The notes under the pieces: generated by a model
What the model saw: the letters and a program-made list of their open reading frames with translations, nothing else
Databases searched by the model: none
What the model was told of the DNA's origin: nothing
Program-made: the position numbers and the translations under genes
Origin: Providencia alcalifaciens
GTDB lineage: Bacteria; Pseudomonadota; Gammaproteobacteria; Enterobacterales; Enterobacteriaceae
Direction of reading: 5' to 3'
Assembly: GCF_020271745.1 (NCBI RefSeq)
Contig: NZ_CP084296.1
Span: 1,612,001-1,676,000, forward strand
DNA: 64,000 bases
In this document: one piece after another, positions 40,171 to 49,603 of the stretch
Numbering within the stretch: position 1 is the stretch's first letter
Layout: every line of letters begins with the position of its first letter

Positions 40171-41073
40171 ATGTCTCAAACAACTGAGTCGAAAGCTGTC
40201 AGCGCCCCAAAGCCGATGACACCTCTACAAGAATTCTGGCATTACTTTAAGCGCAACAAAGGCGCTGTTGTTGGTATGTTCTACATCATTTTGATGGTGT
40301 TAATCGCGATCCTTGCGGGAGTATTAGCGCCTCATGCCCCTGATGAGCAATTCCGTCATGCGTTATTGACCCCACCAGTCTGGGAAGAGGGAGGGTCATG
40401 GGAATTTATTCTTGGTACGGATGATGTCGGGCGCGATTTATTATCTCGCCTAATGTATGGAGCAAGGCTCTCGTTATTAGTGGGCTGCCTCGTGGTGGTG
40501 TTATCCCTGATTATGGGGGTCACTATTGGGGTGATTGCGGGCTATTTTGGCGGTGTGGTGGATGCGCTGATTATGCGTGTCGTCGACATTATGTTGGCTC
40601 TGCCAAGCTTATTACTCGCATTAGTCTTGGTGGCAATTTTCGGCCCCTCTATTGTTAATGCCTCGATAGCGTTAACTTTTGTAGCATTACCGCACTATAT
40701 TCGTTTGACGCGAGCCGCGGTGTTAGTGGAAGTGAATCGTGACTATGTGACTGCGTCGAGAGTGGCGGGTGCAGGGGCACTGCGTCAAATGTTCGTTAAT
40801 ATTTTACCTAACTGTCTGGCACCACTGATTGTTCAAGCATCTTTAGGCTTCTCGAATGCCATCTTAGATATGGCTGCTCTGGGTTTTCTGGGAATGGGGG
40901 CGCAGCCACCAACACCAGAATGGGGAACTATGTTGTCTGATGTGTTGCAGTTTGCACAAAGCGCATGGTGGGTCGTAACGTTCCCAGGATTAGCAATTTT
41001 ATTAACGGTATTAGCGTTTAACCTGATGGGTGATGGTTTACGTGACGCCTTTGATCCAAAACTCAAGCAGTGA
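40171..41073 (+). CDS. dppC: Dipeptide ABC transporter permease DppC
   Basis: A 300-residue inner membrane permease, partner of DppB. It carries the GTDDVGRDLLSRLMYGAR motif typical of the OppC/DppC family and an EAA loop (YVTASRVAGAGALRQMFVNILPN). AAGGAG lies upstream of the ATG. The gap to dppB is 11 bp. Confidence 0.96.
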   Translation: MSQTTESKAVSAPKPMTPLQEFWHYFKRNKGAVVGMFYIILMVLIAILAGVLAPHAPDEQFRHALLTPPVWEEGGSWEFILGTDDVGRDLLSRLMYGARLSLLVGCLVVVLSLIMGVTIGVIAGYFGGVVDALIMRVVDIMLALPSLLLALVLVAIFGPSIVNASIALTFVALPHYIRLTRAAVLVEVNRDYVTASRVAGAGALRQMFVNILPNCLAPLIVQASLGFSNAILDMAALGFLGMGAQPPTPEWGTMLSDVLQFAQSAWWVVTFPGLAILLTVLAFNLMGDGLRDAFDPKLKQ

Positions 41074-41085
41074 TGAGGTAATCTA

Positions 41086-42066
41086 ATGGCATTGTTAAAT
41101 GTACAAGAACTCTCCGTTCACTTTGGTGACGAAGAGACCCCGTTTCGCGCCGTTGACCGCATCAGCTATCAAGTTGAGAAAGGGCAAGTGGTGGGGATCG
41201 TAGGTGAATCAGGTTCAGGTAAATCAGTGAGCTCACTGGCGATTATGGGGTTAATTGATTACCCCGGCAAAGTGATGGCGAAATCGTTGCAGTTTGATGG
41301 ACGCGATTTGTTGTCGATTCCTGAAAAAGAGCGCCGTCAAATTGTCGGCGCAGATGTCGCAATGATTTTCCAAGACCCGATGACCAGTTTGAACCCATGC
41401 TTTACGGTTGGTTATCAGATCATGGAAGCGTTAAAAGTGCACCAAGGGGGCAATAGAAGCACCCGTAAACAGCGGGCAATTGACCTGTTAAACATGGTGG
41501 GAATTCCCGATCCGCAGTCGCGCCTTGACGTCTATCCTCACCAGTTATCTGGCGGGATGAGTCAGCGAATTATGATTGCGATGGCGATTGCTTGTCGTCC
41601 AAAGTTGTTGATTGCCGATGAACCAACCACGGCGCTTGATGTGACCATTCAAGCGCAAATCATCGAATTATTGTTGGAATTACAACAACAAGAAAATATG
41701 GCGCTAGTACTGATTACCCATGACTTAGCGTTAGTGTCGGAAGCCGCGCACCATATTATCGTGATGTATGCCGGGCAAGTGGTTGAGTCTGCAAAAGCGA
41801 AGGATATTTTTAAACATCCAAGACACCCATATACCCAAGCATTGCTGCGTGCACTGCCTGAATTTGCTAGCAACAAGTCGCGTTTAGCTTCTTTGCCGGG
41901 TGTTGTGCCCGGTAAATATGACCGCCCTGAAGGGTGCTTGCTCAACCCGCGTTGCCCATATGCAACGGACCGTTGTCGCCAAGAGGAGCCAGCGTTACAA
42001 ACCATGGCTGACCGTCAGGTGAAATGTCACATGCCACTGGATGATATGGGGAGACCAACGCTATGA
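41086..42066 (+). CDS. dppD: Dipeptide ABC transporter ATPase DppD
   Basis: A 326-residue ATPase. Walker [10 protein letters not shown]-loop [11 protein letters not shown], signature [12 protein letters not shown] and Walker [13 protein letters not shown] are present. The C-terminal oligopeptide-transporter domain has cysteines in [15 protein letters not shown], likely ligands of an iron-sulfur cluster as in related DppD proteins. It overlaps dppF by ATGA. Confidence 0.97.
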   Translation: MALLNVQELSVHFGDEETPFRAVDRISYQVEKGQVVGIVGESGSGKSVSSLAIMGLIDYPGKVMAKSLQFDGRDLLSIPEKERRQIVGADVAMIFQDPMTSLNPCFTVGYQIMEALKVHQGGNRSTRKQRAIDLLNMVGIPDPQSRLDVYPHQLSGGMSQRIMIAMAIACRPKLLIADEPTTALDVTIQAQIIELLLELQQQENMALVLITHDLALVSEAAHHIIVMYAGQVVESAKAKDIFKHPRHPYTQALLRALPEFASNKSRLASLPGVVPGKYDRPEGCLLNPRCPYATDRCRQEEPALQTMADRQVKCHMPLDDMGRPTL

Positions 42067-43073
42067 GTGAGCAACAAGCCAAAGGAATGCCGCTTCTAAA
42101 AGCGGTGGACTTGAAAAAATACTATGCCGTGAAAGGTGGGATTTTCTCGAAGGAGAAAACACTCAAAGCGCTTGATGGTGTCTCTTTTGAGCTAGAAAAG
42201 GGAAAAACATTGGCGGTGGTTGGGGAGTCAGGCTGTGGAAAATCCACACTTGGGCGCCTGTTAACGATGATTGAGCAGCCATCGGATGGTGAGCTGTACT
42301 ATCGTGACCAAAACTTGCTGATTGCGGATAAAGCCGCAGAGAAGCTACGTCGTCAAAAAATCCAAATTGTCTTTCAAAACCCGTATGGTTCTCTGAACCC
42401 GCGTAAAAAAGTAGGACAAATTTTGGAAGAGCCCTTATTGATTAACACTTCGCTGTCGAAAGAGCAGCGTAAAGAAAAAGTGTTATCCATGATGGCAAAA
42501 GTGGGTTTGAAAACGGAGCATTATAGCCGTTACCCGCACATGTTTTCGGGTGGGCAACGTCAACGTATCGCGATCGCTCGAGGGTTGATGTTAGACCCTG
42601 ATGTGGTCGTGGCGGATGAACCCGTATCGGCATTGGATGTATCCGTACGTGCTCAGGTATTGAACCTGATGATGGATTTACAGCAAGAGTTGGGGCTTTC
42701 CTATGTGTTCATCTCCCACGATTTATCGGTGGTTGAGCATATCGCGGATGAAGTGATGGTGATGTATTTGGGGCGTTGTGTGGAAAAGGGCACTAAAGAG
42801 CAGATTTTTAACAATCCTCAGCATCCCTACACTCAAGCGCTGCTTTCTGCGACGCCACGATTGAACCCAGACCAACGTCGTGAGCGCATCAAATTAACGG
42901 GAGAATTACCGAGCCCAATGAATCCGCCTCCGGGGTGTGCGTTTGCAGCACGTTGTCGTCGCGCTTTTGGTGCATGCACGCAATCTCAGCCAGCATTGAA
43001 AAACTACCGTGAGCAATTAATCGCTTGTTTTGCCGTTGATGAAGACGAAAAGCAGCTAATCGTCGCAAATTAA
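42063..43073 (+). CDS. dppF: Dipeptide ABC transporter ATPase DppF
   Basis: A 336-residue ATPase, partner of DppD. Walker [23 protein letters not shown], signature [15 protein letters not shown], Walker [12 protein letters not shown] and the C-terminal cysteine cluster [15 protein letters not shown] are visible. The ATGA overlap with dppD indicates translational coupling. It ends the operon at a strong terminator. Confidence 0.97.
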   Translation: MSEQQAKGMPLLKAVDLKKYYAVKGGIFSKEKTLKALDGVSFELEKGKTLAVVGESGCGKSTLGRLLTMIEQPSDGELYYRDQNLLIADKAAEKLRRQKIQIVFQNPYGSLNPRKKVGQILEEPLLINTSLSKEQRKEKVLSMMAKVGLKTEHYSRYPHMFSGGQRQRIAIARGLMLDPDVVVADEPVSALDVSVRAQVLNLMMDLQQELGLSYVFISHDLSVVEHIADEVMVMYLGRCVEKGTKEQIFNNPQHPYTQALLSATPRLNPDQRRERIKLTGELPSPMNPPPGCAFAARCRRAFGACTQSQPALKNYREQLIACFAVDEDEKQLIVAN

Positions 43074-43080
43074 TCACTTT

Positions 43081-43115
43081 AAACGGCAGAAAAGCAGACT
43101 TTCTGCCGTTTCTTT
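43081..43115 (+). terminator. Terminator of the dpp operon
   Basis: Perfect 12-base arms AAACGGCAGAAA (43081-43092) and TTTCTGCCGTTT (43100-43111), ending in TTTCTTT. Confidence 0.88.
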
Positions 43116-43268
43116 ATGCTGCATCTACTCATTTTAGCGGTTAATTTGGAGCTTATCCTAAATCAGTGATCTTTCTTTTTTAAAGCTGCACCTTTATACG
43201 GAAAATCAAGTATACTGTTTGTCCGATTTTTTCTTTAAAAAGCAGCTTGATTAGGAAGGTAGTGGGAA

Positions 43269-43967
43269 ATGAACACTCGTGTCCAACGTTCACTCACGTT
43301 TAAGAGCATGATCGTATTCTTTGTGATTACGTTGCTTTTTCTTGCACTTTTTTTGTCCATTCAATTTACTTACCTCTTAGAACAGCGCAAACAAGATTAT
43401 TTAAATCAATTGAGTAATGCCGTAGTTCAAGTCCAAAAACCATTGACGGATTCGCTACTTAGCTCTGATTTAAATGAAGCCAAAAGGCTTCTTGTGAGCC
43501 TGAAAACCTCGGGGATTATGGGAAAAGCTATTGTTACGGTGGATAATGCGACAGTAATGAATTTAAGCTTTGCCACGCCGAAACCAATTCCAGAATGGTC
43601 TTTACCGCTTATTGGGATTCCGGTGGAGATGACTATTCCATTGTATGCTTATGGCACGATGGCACCACAAGCGAAACCTCAGGGTTATTTGACGTTACAA
43701 GTGGATTCTAACCGGGTTTACCGTTTTGCACTCAACACCTTTGCGTTGTTAACGACAACGTATTTGCTGCTAGCGCTGATTATCTCTATCGCGATGACCT
43801 GGTGTGTGAGTCGCATGATTGTACGTCCATTGCGTAAAATTGCGGCCGAATTGCAAGCAAATCAACCTATCAGTCATTTGGAGGTTTCTCAATATCATCA
43901 AGATGATGAGATAGGGTTATTGGCGAAAGGTTATAATCGTCAAATAAAACAACAAAATTCAGATTAA
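43269..43967 (+). CDS. Sensor/HAMP-only homologue of phosphodiesterase PdeK (YhjK/HmsP-type), GGDEF-EAL part missing
   Basis: A 232-residue membrane protein. Membrane helices near 13-34 and 155-178 bracket a periplasmic domain, then a HAMP segment (IVRPLRKIAAEL) ending in HQDDEIGLLAKGYNRQ. It aligns with the first third of E. coli YhjK (PdeK), including SLTFKSM, the periplasmic PVEMTIPLYAYG region and HQDDEIG. YhjK continues with GGDEF and EAL domains; here the frame stops at a TAA just after HAMP and the next 355 bases show no trace of either. yhjJ follows, as in the E. coli neighbourhood. It is either a sensor-only protein that has acquired another role or a decaying remnant. The frame itself is intact, which favours retention. 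Confidence 0.8.
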   Translation: MNTRVQRSLTFKSMIVFFVITLLFLALFLSIQFTYLLEQRKQDYLNQLSNAVVQVQKPLTDSLLSSDLNEAKRLLVSLKTSGIMGKAIVTVDNATVMNLSFATPKPIPEWSLPLIGIPVEMTIPLYAYGTMAPQAKPQGYLTLQVDSNRVYRFALNTFALLTTTYLLLALIISIAMTWCVSRMIVRPLRKIAAELQANQPISHLEVSQYHQDDEIGLLAKGYNRQIKQQNSD

Positions 43968-44322
43968 GCCATGAACATGTTATAAGGTTTGTGGTCTAAT
44001 ATCATTACACATACCTATCATATTGTTAGCAACAAGATTCGGGCCGGCTGACCCATTATCTGTCGTGCCCAAAATGCGAAAGATCAGCAGATAAATGGTG
44101 ATGTTTAACATGCATTTTAGTGATCAACTTAGCGACTTAGCGTATTGAGCGCCGCCCAATTATCTCAATAACATGCAACGATGTTTTTTTCGGGTATAGT
44201 GATAATCAAATTTTTGATGAAGCCAAACTATATCGCTTAACCGAGTCAATTAGCGTTTTTCGTTAATTTTTTTGTTGCTGTTTACGGTTAAATACAAGGA
44301 TATAAAGAACATAGGGGTCTAC
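43968..44322. other. Gap between the PdeK-like remnant and yhjJ
   Basis: 355 bases without a credible gene. No GGDEF (SDLPNK, GGDEF-like) or EAL coding trace is apparent. A short 5-bp stem with a T-run at about 44170-44190 could be a weak terminator. Confidence 0.45.
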
Positions 44323-45855
44323 ATGCAGGGTTTGAAAGTGCGATATATCATCGGCGTGGTACTTTTATCAGTCACTGGCTTTGCTAGTGCTGAACCTTTA
44401 CAACCCGATCCAGCATGGCAGCAAGGAAAGCTCGAGAATGGCTTTAACTGGCAGTTATTACAAACACCACAGCGTCCAAATGACCGAATTCAACTTCGGT
44501 TAGCGATTAAAACAGGTTCGTTATCTGAAAAAGCCAGTGAAAAAGGGTACAGTTATCTGATCCCTCGAATGGCGTTATTCCATCAATCTGAAGCTTTTCC
44601 TGCTGCTACATTACAAAATTTTTGGCGTCAGGCAACTGACCCTGATATGCCGTTACCTCCAGCCGTCGTTTCTTACGACTACACAATTTATAGTTTAAGT
44701 CTGCCTAACAACCGTCCTGATTTAGTGAAACAAGCATTAAATTGGTTGGCAACTTCTGTGGCTGGGGCGGAGTATACTGAGAATTCATTACAAAGTGGGT
44801 TAACTGTTCCCAATATTCCAGTGGCTACCTTGCCTGTAAATGCCAACGACCCTGTTTGGCGTGCCCGCCTCAATGGGTCGGCGATGCTAGGTTATGACCC
44901 GGGCCAGAAGCCAAATGGTAAAGTCGATTTAGACAGTGTGAATTCGTTCTATCAAAAATGGTATACACCCGATGTCATGACGTTATACGTCGCGGGGCAT
45001 GTGGATTCTCGCATGTTATCTGACAGTATCACTCAAGCGTTTTCATCATTAGAAGGTAAGCGTTCTGAGCCTGTTTCAGTTGCTGTTTTATCGTCAGTTA
45101 AGCCTCAGGCAATTGATATTCTTCAGGATAAATCAACGCAAGATACACTCTCTCTAATTTGGGATATCGATTGGTTACCAATTAAAGACTCCAACGTATT
45201 GTTGCGTTATTGGGGCAGTGACCTCGCTCGCGAAGCCATTTACCGCTCATTGCAGAAAACCTTTAAACAAAAGTTTTCTGAAGATGGTGTAACCCCAGGC
45301 TTAGATTGTCGTGTTCAGTATCAAAAAGCGAGCTGTACGTTAGCCATTTCTGCACCACCAGAAAAAATGGCAGCAGTGGCAGATGTGGCGTTGAATGAAC
45401 TGGCGGCAATCAAACAAAATGGTATTGACCCAGAGCTGTTCAATGACATGATGAAAGAGAAGCAGGTTCAATTATCACAACTGTTTGCGGCATATGCTCG
45501 TACCAGTACCGATGTGTTAATTAGCCAACGTTTGATTTCACAACAAAATGGGGTCGTGGATATCGCGCCTGAGCAGTATCAATTACTCAGACAAGCGTTT
45601 TTAGGGACTCAAAATCTTGAACAAGTGAACATGGAAGCGCGTCGTTTATTGTCTCAAGAAGCGGCGATTGTCTTAGCGCAGCCGAAAGAAAAACAGACCA
45701 TGGACGCGGAGCAAATTCGTCAGAAATTCACGCAAGTATTATGGCCTAAATTACCCGCGGTTGTGGAGGCAGCACCAGAATCTCCAGCAGTAGCGAATCC
45801 TCGAGAAGGCGAACCTGCACCCGCGTTACCGATTCCAGCACCATTGACTCGCTAG
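44323..45855 (+). CDS. yhjJ: M16-family protease homologue YhjJ, probably inactive
   Basis: A 510-residue secreted protein. A signal peptide ends near GFASA. Two M16-like domains follow, the second starting near residue 180. The HxxEH zinc site of active M16 peptidases is replaced: where GLAHFLEH is expected the sequence has GYSYLIPR. It is therefore unlikely to be a zinc protease, as in E. coli YhjJ. The C-terminus is rich in Pro, Ala and Glu. The start is the ATG at 44323 with AGGGG six bases upstream; an earlier in-frame ATG at 44272 would bury the signal peptide. The function is unknown. Confidence 0.88.
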   Translation: MQGLKVRYIIGVVLLSVTGFASAEPLQPDPAWQQGKLENGFNWQLLQTPQRPNDRIQLRLAIKTGSLSEKASEKGYSYLIPRMALFHQSEAFPAATLQNFWRQATDPDMPLPPAVVSYDYTIYSLSLPNNRPDLVKQALNWLATSVAGAEYTENSLQSGLTVPNIPVATLPVNANDPVWRARLNGSAMLGYDPGQKPNGKVDLDSVNSFYQKWYTPDVMTLYVAGHVDSRMLSDSITQAFSSLEGKRSEPVSVAVLSSVKPQAIDILQDKSTQDTLSLIWDIDWLPIKDSNVLLRYWGSDLAREAIYRSLQKTFKQKFSEDGVTPGLDCRVQYQKASCTLAISAPPEKMAAVADVALNELAAIKQNGIDPELFNDMMKEKQVQLSQLFAAYARTSTDVLISQRLISQQNGVVDIAPEQYQLLRQAFLGTQNLEQVNMEARRLLSQEAAIVLAQPKEKQTMDAEQIRQKFTQVLWPKLPAVVEAAPESPAVANPREGEPAPALPIPAPLTR

Positions 45856-45873
45856 TGGTCAGCTGAATAAAAA

Positions 45874-45895
45874 TAGCCCTCACTAGTGAGGGCTA
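45874..45895 (-). terminator. Palindromic hairpin, minus-strand terminator candidate
   Basis: TAGCCCTCACTAGTGAGGGCTA is a perfect 22-base palindrome. On the minus strand it runs into TTTTTATTC. It is about 195 bases downstream of the serine hydrolase gene. Confidence 0.6.
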
Positions 45896-45904
45896 AGATT
45901 GCAG

Positions 45905-45941
45905 ACAAAGAGGGATAAAAGCGTGATTTTTCCCTCTTTGT
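45905..45941. repeat. Inverted repeat, 11-bp arms
   Basis: ACAAAGAGGGA (45905-45915) and TCCCTCTTTGT (45931-45941) pair around a 15-base loop. Confidence 0.75.
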
Positions 45942-45951
45942 GTTATCAGAC

Positions 45952-45973
45952 GAAAATCAATCAATTGATTTTC
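45952..45973. repeat. Inverted repeat, 10-bp arms
   Basis: GAAAATCAAT (45952-45961) and ATTGATTTTC (45964-45973) are perfect complements with a 2-base centre. Confidence 0.75.
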
Positions 45974-46048
45974 CTCGTTAATTTTACAACCCAAATTTTA
46001 CAATCCAAAAGAGCCATTCTCAAACCTAGAGGGGTTGAAAATGGTCGA

Positions 46049-46077
46049 AACCCTCAATAATGAGGGTTATTTTTTTG
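46049..46077 (+). terminator. Plus-strand terminator downstream of yhjJ
   Basis: AACCCTCA (46049-46056) and TGAGGGTT (46061-46068) with a 4-base loop are followed by ATTTTTTT. Confidence 0.82.
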
Positions 46078-46090
46078 CATTGATGGCTCT

Positions 46091-47083
46091 TTATTTAGAC
46101 GTTAACAACGCTTCAATCGCGTTAATCAACACATTTCGTGAATCTCGGTTATCCACAAAGCCCGCAGCACTGGTTTGAGTTGCCGGTGAATAGTACGCAA
46201 CGGAACCCCAAAAGCCCTGATGAGAATAGAGTGTCATGCCATTGACCTCACTGACCATGATCCCTTGTCGATAGCCTTGTGCACCGTCATGGGAACCTGC
46301 ACTTAACATGGTATCTAAGGTTTCTAATTTGGTAAAAATCTTACCGCTAAATAGCGCTTCAAAGAACTGCGCCATTTGTTTCGAGGACATCACTAAGCCA
46401 CCACCGCCATACACATCCATTGAAGGATCCATGTCGGAGCAATCGAGTTTTCCGAGGTACTGTTTTGCACGAGGTTCCGTTGTAGCAGGGAGTTCAAATG
46501 TTTCCCAGTAGGCGGTCTGCAAGCCAATTTCATTAAACTTCAAGAGTTCTCGGACGGCTTCTCCCAGCGCTTGTCCCGTCATTCGCTCAATAATATTTCC
46601 AAGCAGAATATAGCCTGTATCAGAATAGATAAAAGCTTCGGAGGGGCGGAAAAAGGGGTGATCTTGCTGAACATATAGCTCAATTTGCTCTGAACGTGTC
46701 CATTGATAATCAGGGCGTTTTAAGACGTCTTTGAGGTATTCCTCGTTGGCATGATCTAATAGCCCGCTACTGTGGTTGAGTAGGTGGCGGATCGTCATCG
46801 CATCGGTGTCGTATTTTGGTGAGAGTAATTGATTGTATTTTGGTGAAATATAATGAGAAATACTGTCATCCACAAACAGCTTTCCCATTTCAGCCAAGCG
46901 TAAAATCGCCGCGGCAGTAAAGGGTTTGGTGTTACTCGCAATGCGCAAAGGCGTATCGACCGTTAATGGTTTTCCCGTAAGATCGCTACCGCGCGCACAG
47001 AATGTTCCAACGCAGTTTTGTGGCTGATTATGGTAATAAACGACGACACCACAAGATAGATTTTCCAATTGAGAAATTAGCAT
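46091..47083 (-). CDS. Serine hydrolase of the beta-lactamase/D-alanyl-D-alanine carboxypeptidase family
   Basis: A 330-residue protein of the class C beta-lactamase-like fold. The nucleophile motif SxxK is Ser50-Asn-Thr-Lys53 (RIASNTKPFTA). The second motif is Tyr153-Ser-Asp155 (YSDTGY) where AmpC has YxN, and YSHQGFWG supplies the third. No signal peptide is evident, so it is probably cytoplasmic and more likely an esterase or peptidase than a resistance enzyme. It stands alone, convergent with yhjJ and divergent from the nitronate monooxygenase. The substrate is unknown. Confidence 0.85.
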   Translation of the reverse strand: MLISQLENLSCGVVVYYHNQPQNCVGTFCARGSDLTGKPLTVDTPLRIASNTKPFTAAAILRLAEMGKLFVDDSISHYISPKYNQLLSPKYDTDAMTIRHLLNHSSGLLDHANEEYLKDVLKRPDYQWTRSEQIELYVQQDHPFFRPSEAFIYSDTGYILLGNIIERMTGQALGEAVRELLKFNEIGLQTAYWETFELPATTEPRAKQYLGKLDCSDMDPSMDVYGGGGLVMSSKQMAQFFEALFSGKIFTKLETLDTMLSAGSHDGAQGYRQGIMVSEVNGMTLYSHQGFWGSVAYYSPATQTSAAGFVDNRDSRNVLINAIEALLTSK

Positions 47084-47331
47084 TATCGGCTTCCTTAGGC
47101 GGGCGAGGACTCACTGTATCTTAGGCAGTTTGTTGCTATAACATACACGCTTAAAATGCATTTAGTTGGCTAATTTTATGATAGTAATGAGAAATGCGGT
47201 CGTTATCACATTCCGAAAAACAGTTAGGTTCATTGAGTCAGTATTGGGATAGAATATTAAAGATACATATTATATGCAATTTATTAACATGCCATTCACC
47301 TATAGCATAAGCATAAAAAGGTAAGAAAAGT

Positions 47332-48390
47332 ATGAGCCATTCCAATGTATTACTGCATCGCCTCAACCTACGTTATCCTATTATTCAAGCACCTATGGCG
47401 GCAGTTTCAACACCTGCGTTGGTAGCTGCCGTTTGTGAGGCGGGTGGATTGGGCTCCTTAGCACTGGGTGCTAGCTCGGTAGATCAAGCAAGGTCAATGA
47501 TTGCCGCCACTCAAGCACTGACGGACAAACCGTTTAATGTGAATGTGTTTTGCCATACGACACCACAACGTAATAGCCAGAATGAACAGGCTTGGTTGGC
47601 ACATTTGCAGCCTAAATTTCAGCAATTTAACTGTCAAACTCCAGATCAATTGAATGAAATTTATCTCTCATTTTTAGATAACCCAGCCATGTTGCAACTG
47701 TTCTTAGAAATGAAACCCGCAGTCGTGAGTTTTCACTTCAATGTGCCGTCTCGTGAAGTTATCAATGCCTTGAAAGGAAAAGGTATTTTCACAATGGCGA
47801 CAGCAACAAACTTACATGAAGCCAAATTAATTGAACAAGTAGGCATTGATGCGATTGTGGCACAAGGTATAGAAGCTGGTGGGCATCGGGGTATGTTTGA
47901 TGTGCAATCCCAAGATGAAGAACTGACAACAAATCAGCTGGTTGTACTGCTCTCTAAACACACCCAATTACCGATTATTGCAGCAGGGGGGATTATGGAT
48001 GGTGCGGATATCAAGCAACTTCTTGCTCATGGAGCTTCTGCCGCACAATTAGGTACCGCCTTTTTATTATGTCCAGAATCTGCGGCAAATGAAGGATATC
48101 GTCGTAAACTGAAAAGCCAAACGACGGATAATACTTATTTAACAGCTGTTATCTCAGGGCGACCTGCTCGAGGTATTTTCAATCAGTTTATGCAAACAGG
48201 GCAGCAGTATGATGTCAGTAAATTACCAGACTATCCCATCGCTTATGATATTGGTAAGCAACTGAATGCTGCGGCAACGCACTCCGGCAGTGATGAGTTT
48301 GCAGCCTATTGGGCGGGACAAAATGTGGCAAAAGTCCGTGAAATGAGCGCAAAAGATTTGATGGCGACATTAGTGAAAGAGATGGAATAA
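47332..48390 (+). CDS. Nitronate monooxygenase family flavoprotein
   Basis: A 352-residue FMN-dependent TIM-barrel enzyme. Family marks are YPIIQAPMAAVSTPALVAAV at the start, VVSFHFNVPS, AIVAQGIEAGGHRGMF with the FMN-binding HRG, IIAAGGIMDG and AAQLGTAFLL. Such enzymes oxidise propionate 3-nitronate and related alkyl nitronates, protecting respiration. It is monocistronic. Assignment to class I or II was not attempted. Confidence 0.9.
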   Translation: MSHSNVLLHRLNLRYPIIQAPMAAVSTPALVAAVCEAGGLGSLALGASSVDQARSMIAATQALTDKPFNVNVFCHTTPQRNSQNEQAWLAHLQPKFQQFNCQTPDQLNEIYLSFLDNPAMLQLFLEMKPAVVSFHFNVPSREVINALKGKGIFTMATATNLHEAKLIEQVGIDAIVAQGIEAGGHRGMFDVQSQDEELTTNQLVVLLSKHTQLPIIAAGGIMDGADIKQLLAHGASAAQLGTAFLLCPESAANEGYRRKLKSQTTDNTYLTAVISGRPARGIFNQFMQTGQQYDVSKLPDYPIAYDIGKQLNAAATHSGSDEFAAYWAGQNVAKVREMSAKDLMATLVKEME

Positions 48391-48399
48391 ATGGGTGAA

Positions 48400-48423
48400 G
48401 GGAATGATGAATCGGTCATTCCC
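48400..48423. terminator. Hairpin between convergent nitronate monooxygenase and yhjD
   Basis: GGGAATGA (48400-48407) and TCATTCCC (48416-48423) pair perfectly, but neither side has a good U-run. It is the only stem in the 45-base gap. Confidence 0.5.
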
Positions 48424-48435
48424 CTATGATTGAGA

Positions 48436-49428
48436 TTAAGACGTGAGGGCGTCTTGTGCGCCAACTTTAGGCTCATCCGTGGCAATCCACGCGGCGCAAA
48501 AGAGTGTCAGTCGGGCAAAGAAATAGAAAAATGCCATTAATCCCAGTACCGAACCGAAAGCTGCGCCCGATGGCGAAGAGGCTAAGGTTGGTAAAATCCA
48601 TGTCATGATAGATTTGATGATTTCAAACCCAATAGCGGCGAGCAAGGTGCCTTTCAGCAGTGAGCGACGACGGTGCTGCATGCGCGGTAAAATCCAGAAA
48701 ATCCACAAAAATAATAAGAAGTTGGCGGTAATGGAAATGGCTAAACCAATCAGTGTCCAAGCGGGCTTAAGCCACTCGATGCTGTCTAGGCCAAGTGTAC
48801 TGACAATGGTTGCTTGCGCAGAGCCTGCCACAGAGGTCAGTGTAATGGTGATAACTAACGCAATTAGCAAGCCAATTAGTGCGAAAAAGTCCCGAACATA
48901 GCGAAAAATGATATTTTCTTGTTCTGCTTCATTCCGTTCCCAAATGGTGCGAGATTGCGCCAAAATGGCTAAGCGCAAGTTATTCACCCAGTTAACCCCA
49001 GAATAAACGGCTAATGCTAAACCTGTTAGCCCCACAGTGGTACGCTGGCGGATAGCCGTATCAATGGTTTGCTCAAGGGTATTAGCCAGTGTGGGGTCAG
49101 TAATATTGGCAGAAATGCCACGAATGAGCTTCTCGAGTAATTCAGGATTGCTGGCTAGCACAAAACCCGCCGCAGCGAAGCTAAACATCAGTACGGGGAT
49201 CAGGGATAAAAATGAGAAATAGGTAATTGCGGCGCCAAACTGGTTGCCCATTCTATCGGTAAAACGTTGAGCTGTGCGGATTAAATGCGCAATAAATGGA
49301 ATTGCACAAACAAAATCGACCACTCTCATTGAGAACGTTAGGGCTTTCTTACTGCCATCTAGGCTTTTGTTTAGAGTGGATTTTAATTTGTTGGACTCTT
49401 TTTGTTGCTCATTTTGCATGTTTGACAT
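48436..49428 (-). CDS. yhjD: Inner membrane protein YhjD (YihY/BrkB family)
   Basis: A 330-residue protein with about six membrane helices and the family segment RMGNQFGAAITYFSFLSLIPVLMFSFAA (split here as RMGNQFGAA then ITYFSFLSL). The C-terminal PSGAAFGSVLGLMAFFYFFA is also typical. It matches E. coli YhjD, in which a point mutation bypasses the need for Kdo in lipopolysaccharide, suggesting a lipid-related transport role. It is convergent with the nitronate monooxygenase. The function is not established. Confidence 0.9.
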   Translation of the reverse strand: MSNMQNEQQKESNKLKSTLNKSLDGSKKALTFSMRVVDFVCAIPFIAHLIRTAQRFTDRMGNQFGAAITYFSFLSLIPVLMFSFAAAGFVLASNPELLEKLIRGISANITDPTLANTLEQTIDTAIRQRTTVGLTGLALAVYSGVNWVNNLRLAILAQSRTIWERNEAEQENIIFRYVRDFFALIGLLIALVITITLTSVAGSAQATIVSTLGLDSIEWLKPAWTLIGLAISITANFLLFLWIFWILPRMQHRRRSLLKGTLLAAIGFEIIKSIMTWILPTLASSPSGAAFGSVLGLMAFFYFFARLTLFCAAWIATDEPKVGAQDALTS

Positions 49429-49518
49429 GCGTTCCCCTTTTCACTACTTAATAAAAATATTCTTATAATTCACCATTCTATATTCTTTTATACTATAGCC
49501 TAAGTTTGTTGATAATTT

Positions 49519-49558
49519 CACCCCATGCCTTTATTTATCCAAAATTAGGCATCGGGTG
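49519..49558 (-). terminator. Imperfect hairpin downstream of yqjC
   Basis: CACCCCATGCC (49519-49529) and GGCATCGGGTG (49548-49558) pair at 10 of 11 positions. No strong U-run follows, so this is tentative. Confidence 0.35.
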
Positions 49559-49603
49559 AGATAAAGAATAAAAATTAACTATTTGATTAAAATTAAATTT
49601 TTA

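Noticed and set aside
44170-44190. Stem-loop with T-run before yhjJ as an intrinsic terminator
   Set aside because: The stem is only five base pairs and AT-rich; too weak to list as a feature on its own.
46091-47083. Serine hydrolase considered as an AmpC beta-lactamase
   Set aside because: No signal peptide, YSD instead of YxN and no ampR neighbour; an esterase or peptidase role is more likely.
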